A stretch of 64,000 bases of DNA from Chryseobacterium sp. JM1 (lineage in GTDB: Bacteria; Bacteroidota; Bacteroidia; Flavobacteriales; Weeksellaceae): positions 675,098 to 739,097 of the forward strand of contig NZ_JPRN01000003.1 in NCBI RefSeq assembly GCF_000737715.1, given 5' to 3'. The notes under the pieces are model-generated. The model was given only the letters and a program-made list of their open reading frames with translations, was not told the DNA's origin and ran no database searches. A program made the position numbers and the translations under genes. Positions 56,924 through 64,000 of the stretch are shown here, piece after piece. The number at the start of each line of letters is the position of its first letter. Position 1 is the first letter of the stretch.

Positions 56924-58199
56924 AAGCATCCAGTACCTCCAGTATATTCTGATAAACAAAGTTCAGTTCCTCTGACGTGATGCAATACGGCGGAACCAGA
57001 TACATCACATTCCCCAGCGGACGCATAATGATCCCACGTTCCAGAAATTCATCATATAAAACCTTTCCTATTTGGTTAAAATAAGAAGTATTTTGGTCGG
57101 TTTTATACTCAAAAGCCAGAATAGTTCCGGTCTGACGTACATTTTCAACATCCGGATGCTGTGAAAGAGTTTTAGAAAAATCTGAATGCTTTCTACTGAT
57201 AAGATCAATGGCCGCTAACGTTTCTTCCTGTAATAAAAGTTCCATGCTGGCCAGTGACGCCGTACAGGCTAAAGGATTGGCCGTAAAAGAATGACCGTGA
57301 AACAGCGTTTTATACTTATCATCAGATAAAAAAGCATTGAAAATCTCCTGTGAACACGTCGTAATTCCCATAGGCATCGTTCCGCCGGTAAGGCCTTTTG
57401 AAAAGCACATAATATCCGGCATTTCTGTCAGATGGTTAGCGGCAAAAAGCTTTCCTGTTCTTCCAAAACCTGTGAATACTTCGTCCTGAATCATCAGAAT
57501 TTCTTCAGCTCGACAAAACTTCATGAGTTCATCCAGATGTTTGGCTTCGTACATCAGCATTCCTGCAGCGCCCTGTACCAATGGCTCATAAATAAAACAG
57601 GCTGTTTCTTCCGCCAGATCTCTAATCTGAATTTTTAAGCTTTCCAGGTTTTCTGCATTGGGTGTATCAATAAAAACCACCTCAAACAGCATACTTCCAA
57701 AAGGTTTTGTCCAGACACTTCTTCCGCTCACAGACATCGCCCCAAACGTATCACCGTGGTAAGCATTTTTAAAAGCCAGAATCTTTGTTTTTTCTTTCCC
57801 TAAATTATAAGCATACTGAATACACATCTTCAGTGCCGCTTCAACAGCCGTCGAGCCATTATCGGAATAAAAAACCTTTTTCTGATTCTTTGGAAGCAGG
57901 TTCAATAAGTTTTCTGACAACTGAACCGCCGGTTCATGTGTAAAGCCTGCAAAAATAACCTGTTCCAGAGTATTCAGCTGCTGAAAAACACGCTCTGCAA
58001 TATAAGGATGAGCATGACCGTGCAACGTCACCCACCAGGATGAAACCGCATCGATATACTTTTTCCCATCCTCATCATATAAATAAACACCCTTTCCTTT
58101 TACAATAGGCACTGCATCACCAGCCGTTTTCATCTGCGTGTAAGGATGCCAGTTGACGGCTTTATCTCTTGACTGTAATGATTGTATTAATGTATTCAT
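56877..58199 (-). CDS. bioA: Adenosylmethionine-8-amino-7-oxononanoate aminotransferase
   Basis: Converts KAPA (8-amino-7-oxononanoate) to DAPA in biotin synthesis, with S-adenosylmethionine as amino donor. Full-length (440 aa) fold-type I aminotransferase: SSWWVTLHGHAHPY, YSDNGSTAVEAALKM (phosphate loop), NAYHGDTFGAMSVSGR, QDEVFTGFGRTGK with the ring-pairing Asp239 and CFSKGLTGGTMPMG with PLP Lys268. The Tyr in WHPYTQM and the WW pair fit SAM-type rather than lysine-type donors. Last gene of the biotin operon, 119 nt after bioB, with a repeat-filled gap between. It overlaps the HxlR gene at its 3' end. Confidence 0.95.
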   Translation of the reverse strand: MNTLIQSLQSRDKAVNWHPYTQMKTAGDAVPIVKGKGVYLYDEDGKKYIDAVSSWWVTLHGHAHPYIAERVFQQLNTLEQVIFAGFTHEPAVQLSENLLNLLPKNQKKVFYSDNGSTAVEAALKMCIQYAYNLGKEKTKILAFKNAYHGDTFGAMSVSGRSVWTKPFGSMLFEVVFIDTPNAENLESLKIQIRDLAEETACFIYEPLVQGAAGMLMYEAKHLDELMKFCRAEEILMIQDEVFTGFGRTGKLFAANHLTEMPDIMCFSKGLTGGTMPMGITTCSQEIFNAFLSDDKYKTLFHGHSFTANPLACTASLASMELLLQEETLAAIDLISRKHSDFSKTLSQHPDVENVRQTGTILAFEYKTDQNTSYFNQIGKVLYDEFLERGIIMRPLGNVMYLVPPYCITSEELNFVYQNILEVLDAFKNPDHCPIDAADRE

Positions 58200-58318
58200 T
58201 TTTTTAAATTAGAAGTTAGAAGTTAGAGACTAGAGGTTAGAAGAGAGAAAATTGAAGTTCTGCAAGTCAACCTGTGACTTACAAAACTTCAATTTTATAA
58301 CCCGAATCCCGAACCGCG
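58200..58318. repeat. Short-period repeat in the bioA-bioB gap
   Basis: TTAGAAGTTAGAAGTTAGAG and further GAAG-type units (to about 58260), then AACCCGAATCCCGAACC (58299-58315). The first phrase is the reverse complement of the CTAAC-type phrase at about 6338; the second recalls wording at 59.94 and 61.79 kb. It interrupts the biotin operon without an obvious gene or terminator. Confidence 0.5.
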
Positions 58319-59311
58319 TTAACAACAATTAGCCTCCTTCATCTTCATTGGCTTCAGGCCCAGCTTTTCCAGCATCTGCATATCTTCGGAAACGCCCGGA
58401 TTAGGTGTTACCAATAAGGTTTCTCTTTCTCCTGTAAAGATGGAATTAGCTCCGGCCATAAAGCACCAGGCCTGTTCCGTTTCGCTCATCTCGATACGTC
58501 CTGCGCTTAATCTGACCATGGATGAAGGCATAACAATTCTTGCTGTCGCAATCATTCTGACCATTTCCCAGGTGTCCACTTTTTCGTTGTCTTCAAGCGG
58601 TGTTCCTGCCACTCTGGCTAAAGCATTGATGGGAACAGATTCCGGATGTTTTGGCATAGTAGCTAAGGTTAAAAGCATTGAAATTCTGTCTCTATGCGTT
58701 TCTCCAAGTCCTATAATACCTCCGGAACATACTGTTATTCCTGCATTTCTTACGTTGTTGATCGTATTAATCCTGTTATCAAATGTTCTTGTTGAAATAA
58801 TTTCTTCATAATACTGCTCAGAAGTATCCAGATTATGATTGTAAGCGTATAAACCTGCCTCTTGAAGACGGATAGCCTGCTCTTCAGTAAGCATTCCTAA
58901 AGTACAGCATACCTCAAGCCCAAGCTCATTCACTCCTTTTACCATATCAATTACACGGTCAAAATCACGGTTATTTCGGACTTCACGCCATGCTGCAGCC
59001 ATACAGAAACGGGATGAACCGCTGTCTTTTGCCTTTTGAGCGTGAGCAATAACGGTTTCTGTCGGAAGCAATGCCTGCACTTTGATATTGGTATGGTAAC
59101 GAGCCGCCTGACCACAATATGAGCAGTCTTCAGGGCATCCTCCTGTTTTGATAGATAATAAAGTAGATATCTGTACTTCGGTCGGATCATGCCATTCACG
59201 GTGAACGGTAGATGCCTTATAAATCAGTTCCAGTAACGGCTGGTGGTAAATTTCTTCTATTTCTTCTTTTGTCCAGTTGTTTCTTACGGTTGTTTTTTGG
59301 TCCATTATCAT
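58319..59311 (-). CDS. bioB: Biotin synthase
   Basis: Radical-SAM enzyme that inserts sulfur into dethiobiotin. C59-x3-C63-x2-C66 in [12 protein letters not shown] binds the [4Fe-4S] cluster; [83 protein letters not shown] and [18 protein letters not shown] follow, the last including the [2Fe-2S]-ligand Arg region. 330 aa, complete. The start, MIMDQKTT, overlaps the end of bioD by 4 nt, so the two are translationally coupled; Met3 is the alternative start. Confidence 0.97.
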   Translation of the reverse strand: MIMDQKTTVRNNWTKEEIEEIYHQPLLELIYKASTVHREWHDPTEVQISTLLSIKTGGCPEDCSYCGQAARYHTNIKVQALLPTETVIAHAQKAKDSGSSRFCMAAAWREVRNNRDFDRVIDMVKGVNELGLEVCCTLGMLTEEQAIRLQEAGLYAYNHNLDTSEQYYEEIISTRTFDNRINTINNVRNAGITVCSGGIIGLGETHRDRISMLLTLATMPKHPESVPINALARVAGTPLEDNEKVDTWEMVRMIATARIVMPSSMVRLSAGRIEMSETEQAWCFMAGANSIFTGERETLLVTPNPGVSEDMQMLEKLGLKPMKMKEANCC

Positions 59312-59922
59312 AATTTTGTTTTTGTTAATTGTTCTGCGGCAGCTTTAATACTGTCTTTTGTGGGTAGGTCAATTTCAGGGATACGGATGATCCTCGTTTC
59401 TCTTTTAATAAAGTTGCAGATCACTCTTTCCGTATCCGGAGGAAAAACTCCGTTGAGGATCAGATATTCCAGTTTGAGTTTTTTCTGTTCTAATGCCATG
59501 ATGGAAAGCAAAGTATGATTAATACATCCTAAATAATTCCTCACCACCAATGCCACCGGAAGATCCAGTTTTTCTATCAGATCGATCATGAAAATATCAT
59601 CTGTAAGGGGTACCATAAGTCCTCCTGCCCCTTCTACAATAAGCCTGTTTTGTGTTTCAGGCAGATGAAACTCATCAAGATCGATTTTTATATTTTCTTC
59701 TTTGGCAGACTGATGCGGTGATGCAGCCAGCTTAAAACGGTAGGCCTCCGGATGGTAGACTGTATTTTCTGTCCATGATTCTATTTTATGGCTGTCCGAA
59801 TAGTCCAAATCTCCGGACTGCACAGGTTTCCAGTAGTCGGCTTTAAAATATTGTGTTAAAACAGCAGAGCAAATTGTCTTTCCTACTTCGGTGCCTATGC
59901 CGGTGATGAATAGTTGGGTCAT
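59308..59922 (-). CDS. bioD: Dethiobiotin synthetase
   Basis: ATP-dependent ureido-ring closure of DAPA to dethiobiotin. The P-loop GIGTEVGKT (8-16) includes Lys15; [12 protein letters not shown] supplies the second motif, [20 protein letters not shown] the Mg2+/DAPA-binding loop and [20 protein letters not shown] the helix with N and H for base contacts. 204 aa is normal. It lies 63 nt after bioF in a gap with repeat-like wording (CGGGTTTCGAGATGCGTGAT) and overlaps bioB by 4 nt. Confidence 0.95.
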   Translation of the reverse strand: MTQLFITGIGTEVGKTICSAVLTQYFKADYWKPVQSGDLDYSDSHKIESWTENTVYHPEAYRFKLAASPHQSAKEENIKIDLDEFHLPETQNRLIVEGAGGLMVPLTDDIFMIDLIEKLDLPVALVVRNYLGCINHTLLSIMALEQKKLKLEYLILNGVFPPDTERVICNFIKRETRIIRIPEIDLPTKDSIKAAAEQLTKTKL

Positions 59923-59985
59923 GCGGGTACGGGTTTCGAGATGCGTGATTCGGGGGTTAGGTTTAAATATTAATTTTTGTTTGGT

Positions 59986-61086
59986 TTAAAGGAATGCTTT
60001 GATGCTTTCTGTGAGTTCTATGATCTCCTTTTCGGTATTGAAGCTGTGGAGGCATATTCTGAGTCTTTCAGTTCCTGCTTTTACAGTGGGACTGTAGACG
60101 GCATAGGTTAAGAAATTATGATCAGATAGTCCTTTCTGTAAACTTCTTAATTGCTGATTATCCGGAACCAATACAGCCTGTATCGGACTCAATTCCGAAG
60201 ATGGTGTTTCTATATCTTGATTTCTGAAAATTTCAATGTTTTGATGAAGCTTTTCTGACAGTTCCGGTTTTTGCTTTAAAAATTCATATCCGGTTTTAAT
60301 AGCCATCCATAAAAAATCCTGAGCTGCGGTCGTATAAATAAACGGAGACGCAAAATTCACTAAATAGGATTTTACGGTTTCATCACAAAGAATAGCTGCA
60401 CCATGGGCTCCTAAAGCTTTTCCGTAGGTCATTACCACTGCAAAAACATCCTTTTGCAACTGATATTTTTCAATCAAACCATATCCGAAAATTCCGAAAG
60501 CATGGGCTTCATCTACAATCAGTGCGGCATTATATCTTTTCGCTAAAGCTGCAATTTCCTGAAGGGGTGCCAGATCTCCATCCATAGAATAAAGGCTTTC
60601 TATAGCAATATAACATGGTCCGGTTTGCTTTTTCAGAATACTTTCCAGATCTTCCGGATCATTGTGACGGAATTTTAATTTCCGGGCATGAGACATCCTG
60701 CACGCATCATGAACAGAGCGGTGAATCTGCTCATCTACAATAATCGTGTCATGACGGTCAGGCAGTGTGGAAAATAAAGCCAGATTAGCATTGTAACCGG
60801 AAGAGAAAAGCAGAGCTGAAGGATATTGATGCTGTTCAGCAATGTACTTTTCTGTTTCATCAGTCGTATTGCTGTTTCCGCTGATCAACCTTGAACCGGA
60901 GCTTCCAGAAAGAAGTTTAGGATTTTCCTGAACCTTCAAAAGCAGTTGTGCCTGAAGTTCATCATTTCCTGCCAATCCAAGATAGTCATTGGAATAAAAG
61001 TCAATTCCAGCTGATTTTGACTTTAAAGTTCTTAATATGCCCGCTTCTTTTCTTTTGTCAAGTGCATCCTGAAATTTTTTAAGCAT
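59986..61086 (-). CDS. bioF: 8-amino-7-oxononanoate synthase
   Basis: PLP-dependent alpha-oxoamine synthase that joins pimeloyl-ACP or pimeloyl-CoA with L-alanine. FYSNDYLGLAGND, GSSGSRLISGNSN, SSGYNANLA, VDEQIHRSVHDAC, ESLYSMDGDLAPL, IVDEAHAFGIFG and YGKALGAHGA with PLP Lys223 are all present. 366 aa, slightly short of the usual 380-390. It overlaps the ferritin-like gene upstream by 8 nt, so those two are translationally coupled. No bioC or bioH is seen in the operon. Confidence 0.95.
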   Translation of the reverse strand: MLKKFQDALDKRKEAGILRTLKSKSAGIDFYSNDYLGLAGNDELQAQLLLKVQENPKLLSGSSGSRLISGNSNTTDETEKYIAEQHQYPSALLFSSGYNANLALFSTLPDRHDTIIVDEQIHRSVHDACRMSHARKLKFRHNDPEDLESILKKQTGPCYIAIESLYSMDGDLAPLQEIAALAKRYNAALIVDEAHAFGIFGYGLIEKYQLQKDVFAVVMTYGKALGAHGAAILCDETVKSYLVNFASPFIYTTAAQDFLWMAIKTGYEFLKQKPELSEKLHQNIEIFRNQDIETPSSELSPIQAVLVPDNQQLRSLQKGLSDHNFLTYAVYSPTVKAGTERLRICLHSFNTEKEIIELTESIKAFL

Positions 61087-61702
61087 AATTCAACTCTGAA
61101 ACTTCCTCTGCGATGGCATGGATCCACTGATCATGCAATTCTTTTTCTATGGTCAAAATCTTTTCTGCATGCTGCTGCCAGTCTGTGGAAAATTCATTTA
61201 ACTGATTGATCATTTCCTCAAGATGTCCTTCCTCTTCCAGAATAATAGATTTCACCATAATTCTTGAAGATTCATTGGTCAGAATATCCTGATATACCGG
61301 GTACAGTTCATCTGCGCGGACTTCAATTGCATAGGTTACAAAAAGGTAAGCTGCGTATTTCAGTTCTTCTTTATTCAGGTTAAAAGCAGTTTGAAGATAT
61401 CTACACGCTTTTACATCCAGCGAATGAAGATACTGTCGGGTGGCGATCGGAGCCAAAAGTTCGTCCGCTTCATAGGTTTTACACAATTCGGGATCTATTT
61501 TTCCAATCTGTTTTTTTAGATAATAAGCATGACGGTGCTCTTCAGCAGCATGTTTCAGCTGAATCAGCGTGACAGAAACCGGATGCTCACATTTGGAGAT
61601 CTTTCTGGCACCGGCATTTTCCATGAACGAAAGGGTGTTCAGCCATTTGGCGTGAGTTCCGCCGTCCTGGACGATTTTTTCAAGCAGTTGATGAAATTCC
61701 AT
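61079..61702 (-). CDS. Ferritin-like diiron protein heading the biotin operon
   Basis: A 207 aa all-alpha protein not recognised as a named family but with the ferritin-like di-iron signature: E55-x2-H58 (AAEEHRHAYYL), E127 (IEVRADELYPVY) and E157-x2-H160 (ILEEEGHLEEMI), that is two ExxH motifs in helices about 100 residues apart, plus a further Glu on a middle helix. It is the first gene of the operon, and its coding end overlaps bioF by 8 nt. That position suggests it supplies or modifies the pimelate-type precursor, or protects or loads iron for BioB; both are hypotheses. Confidence 0.75.
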   Translation of the reverse strand: MEFHQLLEKIVQDGGTHAKWLNTLSFMENAGARKISKCEHPVSVTLIQLKHAAEEHRHAYYLKKQIGKIDPELCKTYEADELLAPIATRQYLHSLDVKACRYLQTAFNLNKEELKYAAYLFVTYAIEVRADELYPVYQDILTNESSRIMVKSIILEEEGHLEEMINQLNEFSTDWQQHAEKILTIEKELHDQWIHAIAEEVSELNYA

Positions 61703-61812
61703 AGGTTATCAATTTTGGTTCAGGTTGCGAGTTTCGAGATTTAATCCTCTTATTATAAGCTATGATTATCACCTCATAACTTGTATCCCGTAACTTTTCA
61801 TTTATTCTGATT

Positions 61813-61849
61813 CAAAATTAGTATATTGCCGGACCACTAAAAGGTACCA
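61813..61849 (-). promoter_or_regulatory. Biotin operon -7 box with candidate MocR operator
   Basis: TAATTTTG (61813-61820, minus strand) matches TAnnTTTG. The -33 region has no TTG; instead GGACCAC (61831-61837) and GGTACCAG (43-50 of that line, 61843-61850) form a direct repeat with a 12-nt period. MocR-type regulators are known to bind direct repeats, and the divergent gene is a MocR protein, so an activator site is likely. Confidence 0.5.
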
Positions 61850-61860
61850 GTTTTAAGATT

Positions 61861-63348
61861 ATGGATAGTCCGGTTAAGATTCCTTACGAAAGTTTTATAG
61901 AAATTGACAGAAATTCAGAGACTTCAATCTATATGCAGATTGCCAATCAACTGATTAATGCTATTCAGCGAGGTTTTCTGCCCTATGGCACCAAGTTACC
62001 GGGAACCAGAGCCTTTAGTGAAGTTCTGGAAATCCACCGGAATACTGCTGTGGCTGTTTATGACGAATTATCTGCACAGGGCTGGGTGGAAAGTCTTCCG
62101 AATAAAGGAACATTCATCATTGGAGAAAATCAGGAAAAGCCTGTAAAGGTCAAGGATTTTGAAAAAGATAACCTTCAAAATTATCCTGAGACAACAGGTT
62201 TTTCATTCAAAACTTCGAATATTTTAGATAATCCTTTTGAGCATTCAGACTGCCAGTATGTTTTTAATGATGGTGTTCCGGATATCAGACTGACTCAGAT
62301 CGGGCAACATTCCAGGTTCTACAGCTCTATTCTTAGAAGAAAATCCAACCAGAAAATGCTTGGACATTACAATCATGATGGAAGTGAATTTTTTAAAGAA
62401 CATTTATCTCATTATCTTAATCTATCCCGCGGGTTGCCTATTTCAAAGAACAATCTTCTCATTACCCGAAGCACGGAAATGAGTATTTATATCGTTTCCG
62501 AAATTCTGCTTTCTGTGGGAGATACCGTGTTGGTGGGAGCTTTGAGTTATTTTTCCGTCAATATGATTTTCCAAAAAGCAGGTGTGAATATTGTTTCCCT
62601 GCCGATAGATGAAGAAGGAATTATCGTTGAACATGTCCGGGAAGCCTGTAAAAAGCAAAAAATCCGGATGCTTTATCTTACTCCACACCACCACTATCCG
62701 ACTACCGTTGCTTTAAGTGCTCAGCGAAGACTTGAATTGCTCGATCTTGCTCATGAATACGGCTTTATTATCCTTGAAGATGATTACGATTATGAATTTC
62801 ATTACGATAAAAGTCCGATTCTTCCTTTGGCAAGTGCAGATACGAAAGGCATGGTTATTTATATCGGATCTTTTGGAAAATCGCTGGCTCCGGGGTTCAG
62901 GACCGGGTTTATTGTCGCTCCGGAAAATCTGATGGTCGAGATGAGGAAATACCTTGGAATTATAGACCGTCAGGGTGATATTTTAATGGAAAGAGCTTTG
63001 GGTGAGATGATTGAGGAAGGAGAAATACATCGTTATCTGAAAAAATCTTTAAAGGTGTATCAGGAAAGACGCGACCATTTTGCAGAACTGCTTAAAGAAA
63101 ATTTAGACGAATTTATACAGTTTCAAAAGCCTTCGGGAGGTCTTGCTTTCTGGCTGGAATGGAAAGTTCCCGTCAATCTGATGCAGCTGAGTCGGAACTG
63201 TGCACAGAACAACCTGTTTATTCCTAAAACACTCCTTTATCAGACAAAAAATCTTACGGCGATGAGGCTGGGTTTTGGAAATCTTAACTTTGAGGAAATG
63301 GAGAAGAGTATCGAAATTCTTTCTAATCATGCGAGAAAATTATTGTAA
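61861..63348 (+). CDS. MocR-family (GntR HTH + aminotransferase) regulator next to the biotin operon
   Basis: A 495 aa transcription factor: GntR HTH about 1-85 (SIYMQIANQLINAIQRGFLP, LPGTRAFSEVLEIHRNTAVA) and aminotransferase-like domain with VFNDGVPDIRLTQ, HYNHDGSEFFKEHLSHYLNL, LTPHHHYPTTVALSAQRRLE and the PLP Lys340 in YIGSFGKSLAPGFRTGF. Paralogue of the MocR at 27.8 kb. It is divergent from the diiron-bioF-bioD-bioB-bioA operon with a direct repeat in the promoter gap, so it is likely to control biotin genes, perhaps in response to PLP, which BioA and BioF use. Not BirA or BioR. Confidence 0.9.
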   Translation: MDSPVKIPYESFIEIDRNSETSIYMQIANQLINAIQRGFLPYGTKLPGTRAFSEVLEIHRNTAVAVYDELSAQGWVESLPNKGTFIIGENQEKPVKVKDFEKDNLQNYPETTGFSFKTSNILDNPFEHSDCQYVFNDGVPDIRLTQIGQHSRFYSSILRRKSNQKMLGHYNHDGSEFFKEHLSHYLNLSRGLPISKNNLLITRSTEMSIYIVSEILLSVGDTVLVGALSYFSVNMIFQKAGVNIVSLPIDEEGIIVEHVREACKKQKIRMLYLTPHHHYPTTVALSAQRRLELLDLAHEYGFIILEDDYDYEFHYDKSPILPLASADTKGMVIYIGSFGKSLAPGFRTGFIVAPENLMVEMRKYLGIIDRQGDILMERALGEMIEEGEIHRYLKKSLKVYQERRDHFAELLKENLDEFIQFQKPSGGLAFWLEWKVPVNLMQLSRNCAQNNLFIPKTLLYQTKNLTAMRLGFGNLNFEEMEKSIEILSNHARKLL

Positions 63349-63364
63349 AATGACTTGCTTTTTT

Positions 63365-64000
63365 TGAATTAACCACGGATGGCACGAATTTTCACAGATG
63401 TTTTTACTATCCATATGTAAACAAAAAATATCAACCACAAAAGTCACAAAAGTTTTCTTGAAACACTTAAGTTTATTTAAAGTTTAAAAACTTATCGTAA
63501 AAAAGGACACTTAAGTTTTTGTGAAAACCTCTGATTTTCTTTACTATAACAGAAAGATTTGCCTGATCTTTTTAATCTGCGAGAGATAATATTTTAAACC
63601 ATTAAGTATTATTAAGCTTTTAAGAATATTAAGTTTTAGCTTTGCTTTAAGGCGTAGAGCTTAAAAAAATCATTTGATTTTTTTCTTAACTCACCTTACT
63701 ATCTTCATTTATCTTAATGTTTTAAAAAGCGTAGGATTAAAATTTCAGTGAGAAAAAACAGTTTTGTTTTATTGTAAATAAAAATGTAAAATTAACCACA
63801 GATGACACGGATTTTCACAGATGTTTGCGTTTTATGAAACCGTATGTAAACAAAAAATATCAACCACAAAAGTCACAAAAGTTTTCTTGAAACACTTAAG
63901 TTTATTTAAAGTTTAAAAACTTATCGTAAAAAAGGACACATAAGTTTTTGTGAAAACCTCTGATTTTCGTTACTATAACAGAATGATTTGCCTGATCTTT
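63365..64000. repeat. Tandem copies of the modular intergenic repeat, running off the window
   Basis: A composite unit of about 429 nt is repeated: AACCACGGATGGCAC at 63371 and AACCACAGATGACAC at 63794 begin each unit, and 63414-63571 is copied at 63843-64000 with only three mismatches in 158. Between them lies the TTAAGTTTTAGCTTTGCTTT module (63628-63647) that also occurs near 4.13 kb. The second unit is cut by the window end. No gene is present. Confidence 0.85.

Noticed and set aside
63365..64000. Possible CRISPR array in the repeated DNA at the right edge
   Set aside because: Repeat units are long (about 430 nt), composite and lack regular 25-40 nt repeats with unique spacers; no cas genes are near.

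Overview
The window comes from a member of the Bacteroidota, most likely class Flavobacteriia, family Weeksellaceae and close to Chryseobacterium. The basis is an AT-rich chromosome, three secreted proteins ending in type IX secretion (T9SS) sorting domains, promoters of the Bacteroidota type (TTG then TAnnTTTG), almost no Shine-Dalgarno sites, and protein sequences of flavobacterial character. No tRNA, rRNA, CRISPR array or intact transposase was seen.

Layout. 1-4.4 kb: a DtxR-type metal regulator divergent from a threonine aldolase, small envelope proteins and a secreted TIM-barrel hydrolase-like protein. 4.4-7.3 kb: a leftward cassette led by an ArsR repressor (SRPBCC, YdeI-like, DoxX, DUF4256), with an operator-promoter that can be read in detail. 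7.35-10.3 kb: an AT-rich accessory island with a DUF4209/HEPN protein plus a two-TM partner, a decayed XRE regulator, a SymE-like toxin and a GC-rich structured segment. 10.3-14.1 kb: DUF6265, AraC, an EamA transporter and two acidic, immunity-like proteins. 14.4-26 kb: secreted and lipoproteins, including a DUF285 repeat protein and a PQQ-type sugar dehydrogenase (both T9SS cargo), an oxidoreductase pseudogene with an internal deletion, a glycine-rich double-glycine-type leader peptide and a GT14 glycosyltransferase. 26-33.7 kb: DoxX and AhpD-like proteins, a MocR regulator, a methionine aminopeptidase, a PEGA lipoprotein and AsmA. 33.8-39.7 kb: a heavy-metal RND efflux operon whose inner-membrane pump is fused to its TolC-like outer-membrane factor. 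40-48 kb: Crp and AraC regulators, a VOC-MATE pair, a possible short RNA, a mannan-binding lectin, an MFS carrier, DUF421 and GNAT proteins. 48-55.7 kb: a TonB-dependent receptor, a very large BNR/T9SS lipoprotein and a Tn3-family transposase remnant. 55.7-63.3 kb: an MBL/HxlR pair, then a biotin operon (diiron protein-bioF-bioD-bioB-bioA) divergent from a second MocR regulator.

Two features stand out. First, the intergenic spaces are filled with several families of dispersed repeats that recur across the window: a modular AT-rich family, a MITE-like element with a 16-bp terminal inverted repeat, a shared terminator hairpin, and short-period degenerate tandem phrases. Second, there are candidates for undescribed biology: the HEPN/DUF4209-membrane pair, the ferritin-like diiron protein that heads a biotin operon in which no bioC or bioH is seen, the glycine-rich leader peptide, and a compact promoter-terminator unit before the lectin gene. 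All functions are read from sequence motifs and recalled family knowledge. No database search was run.
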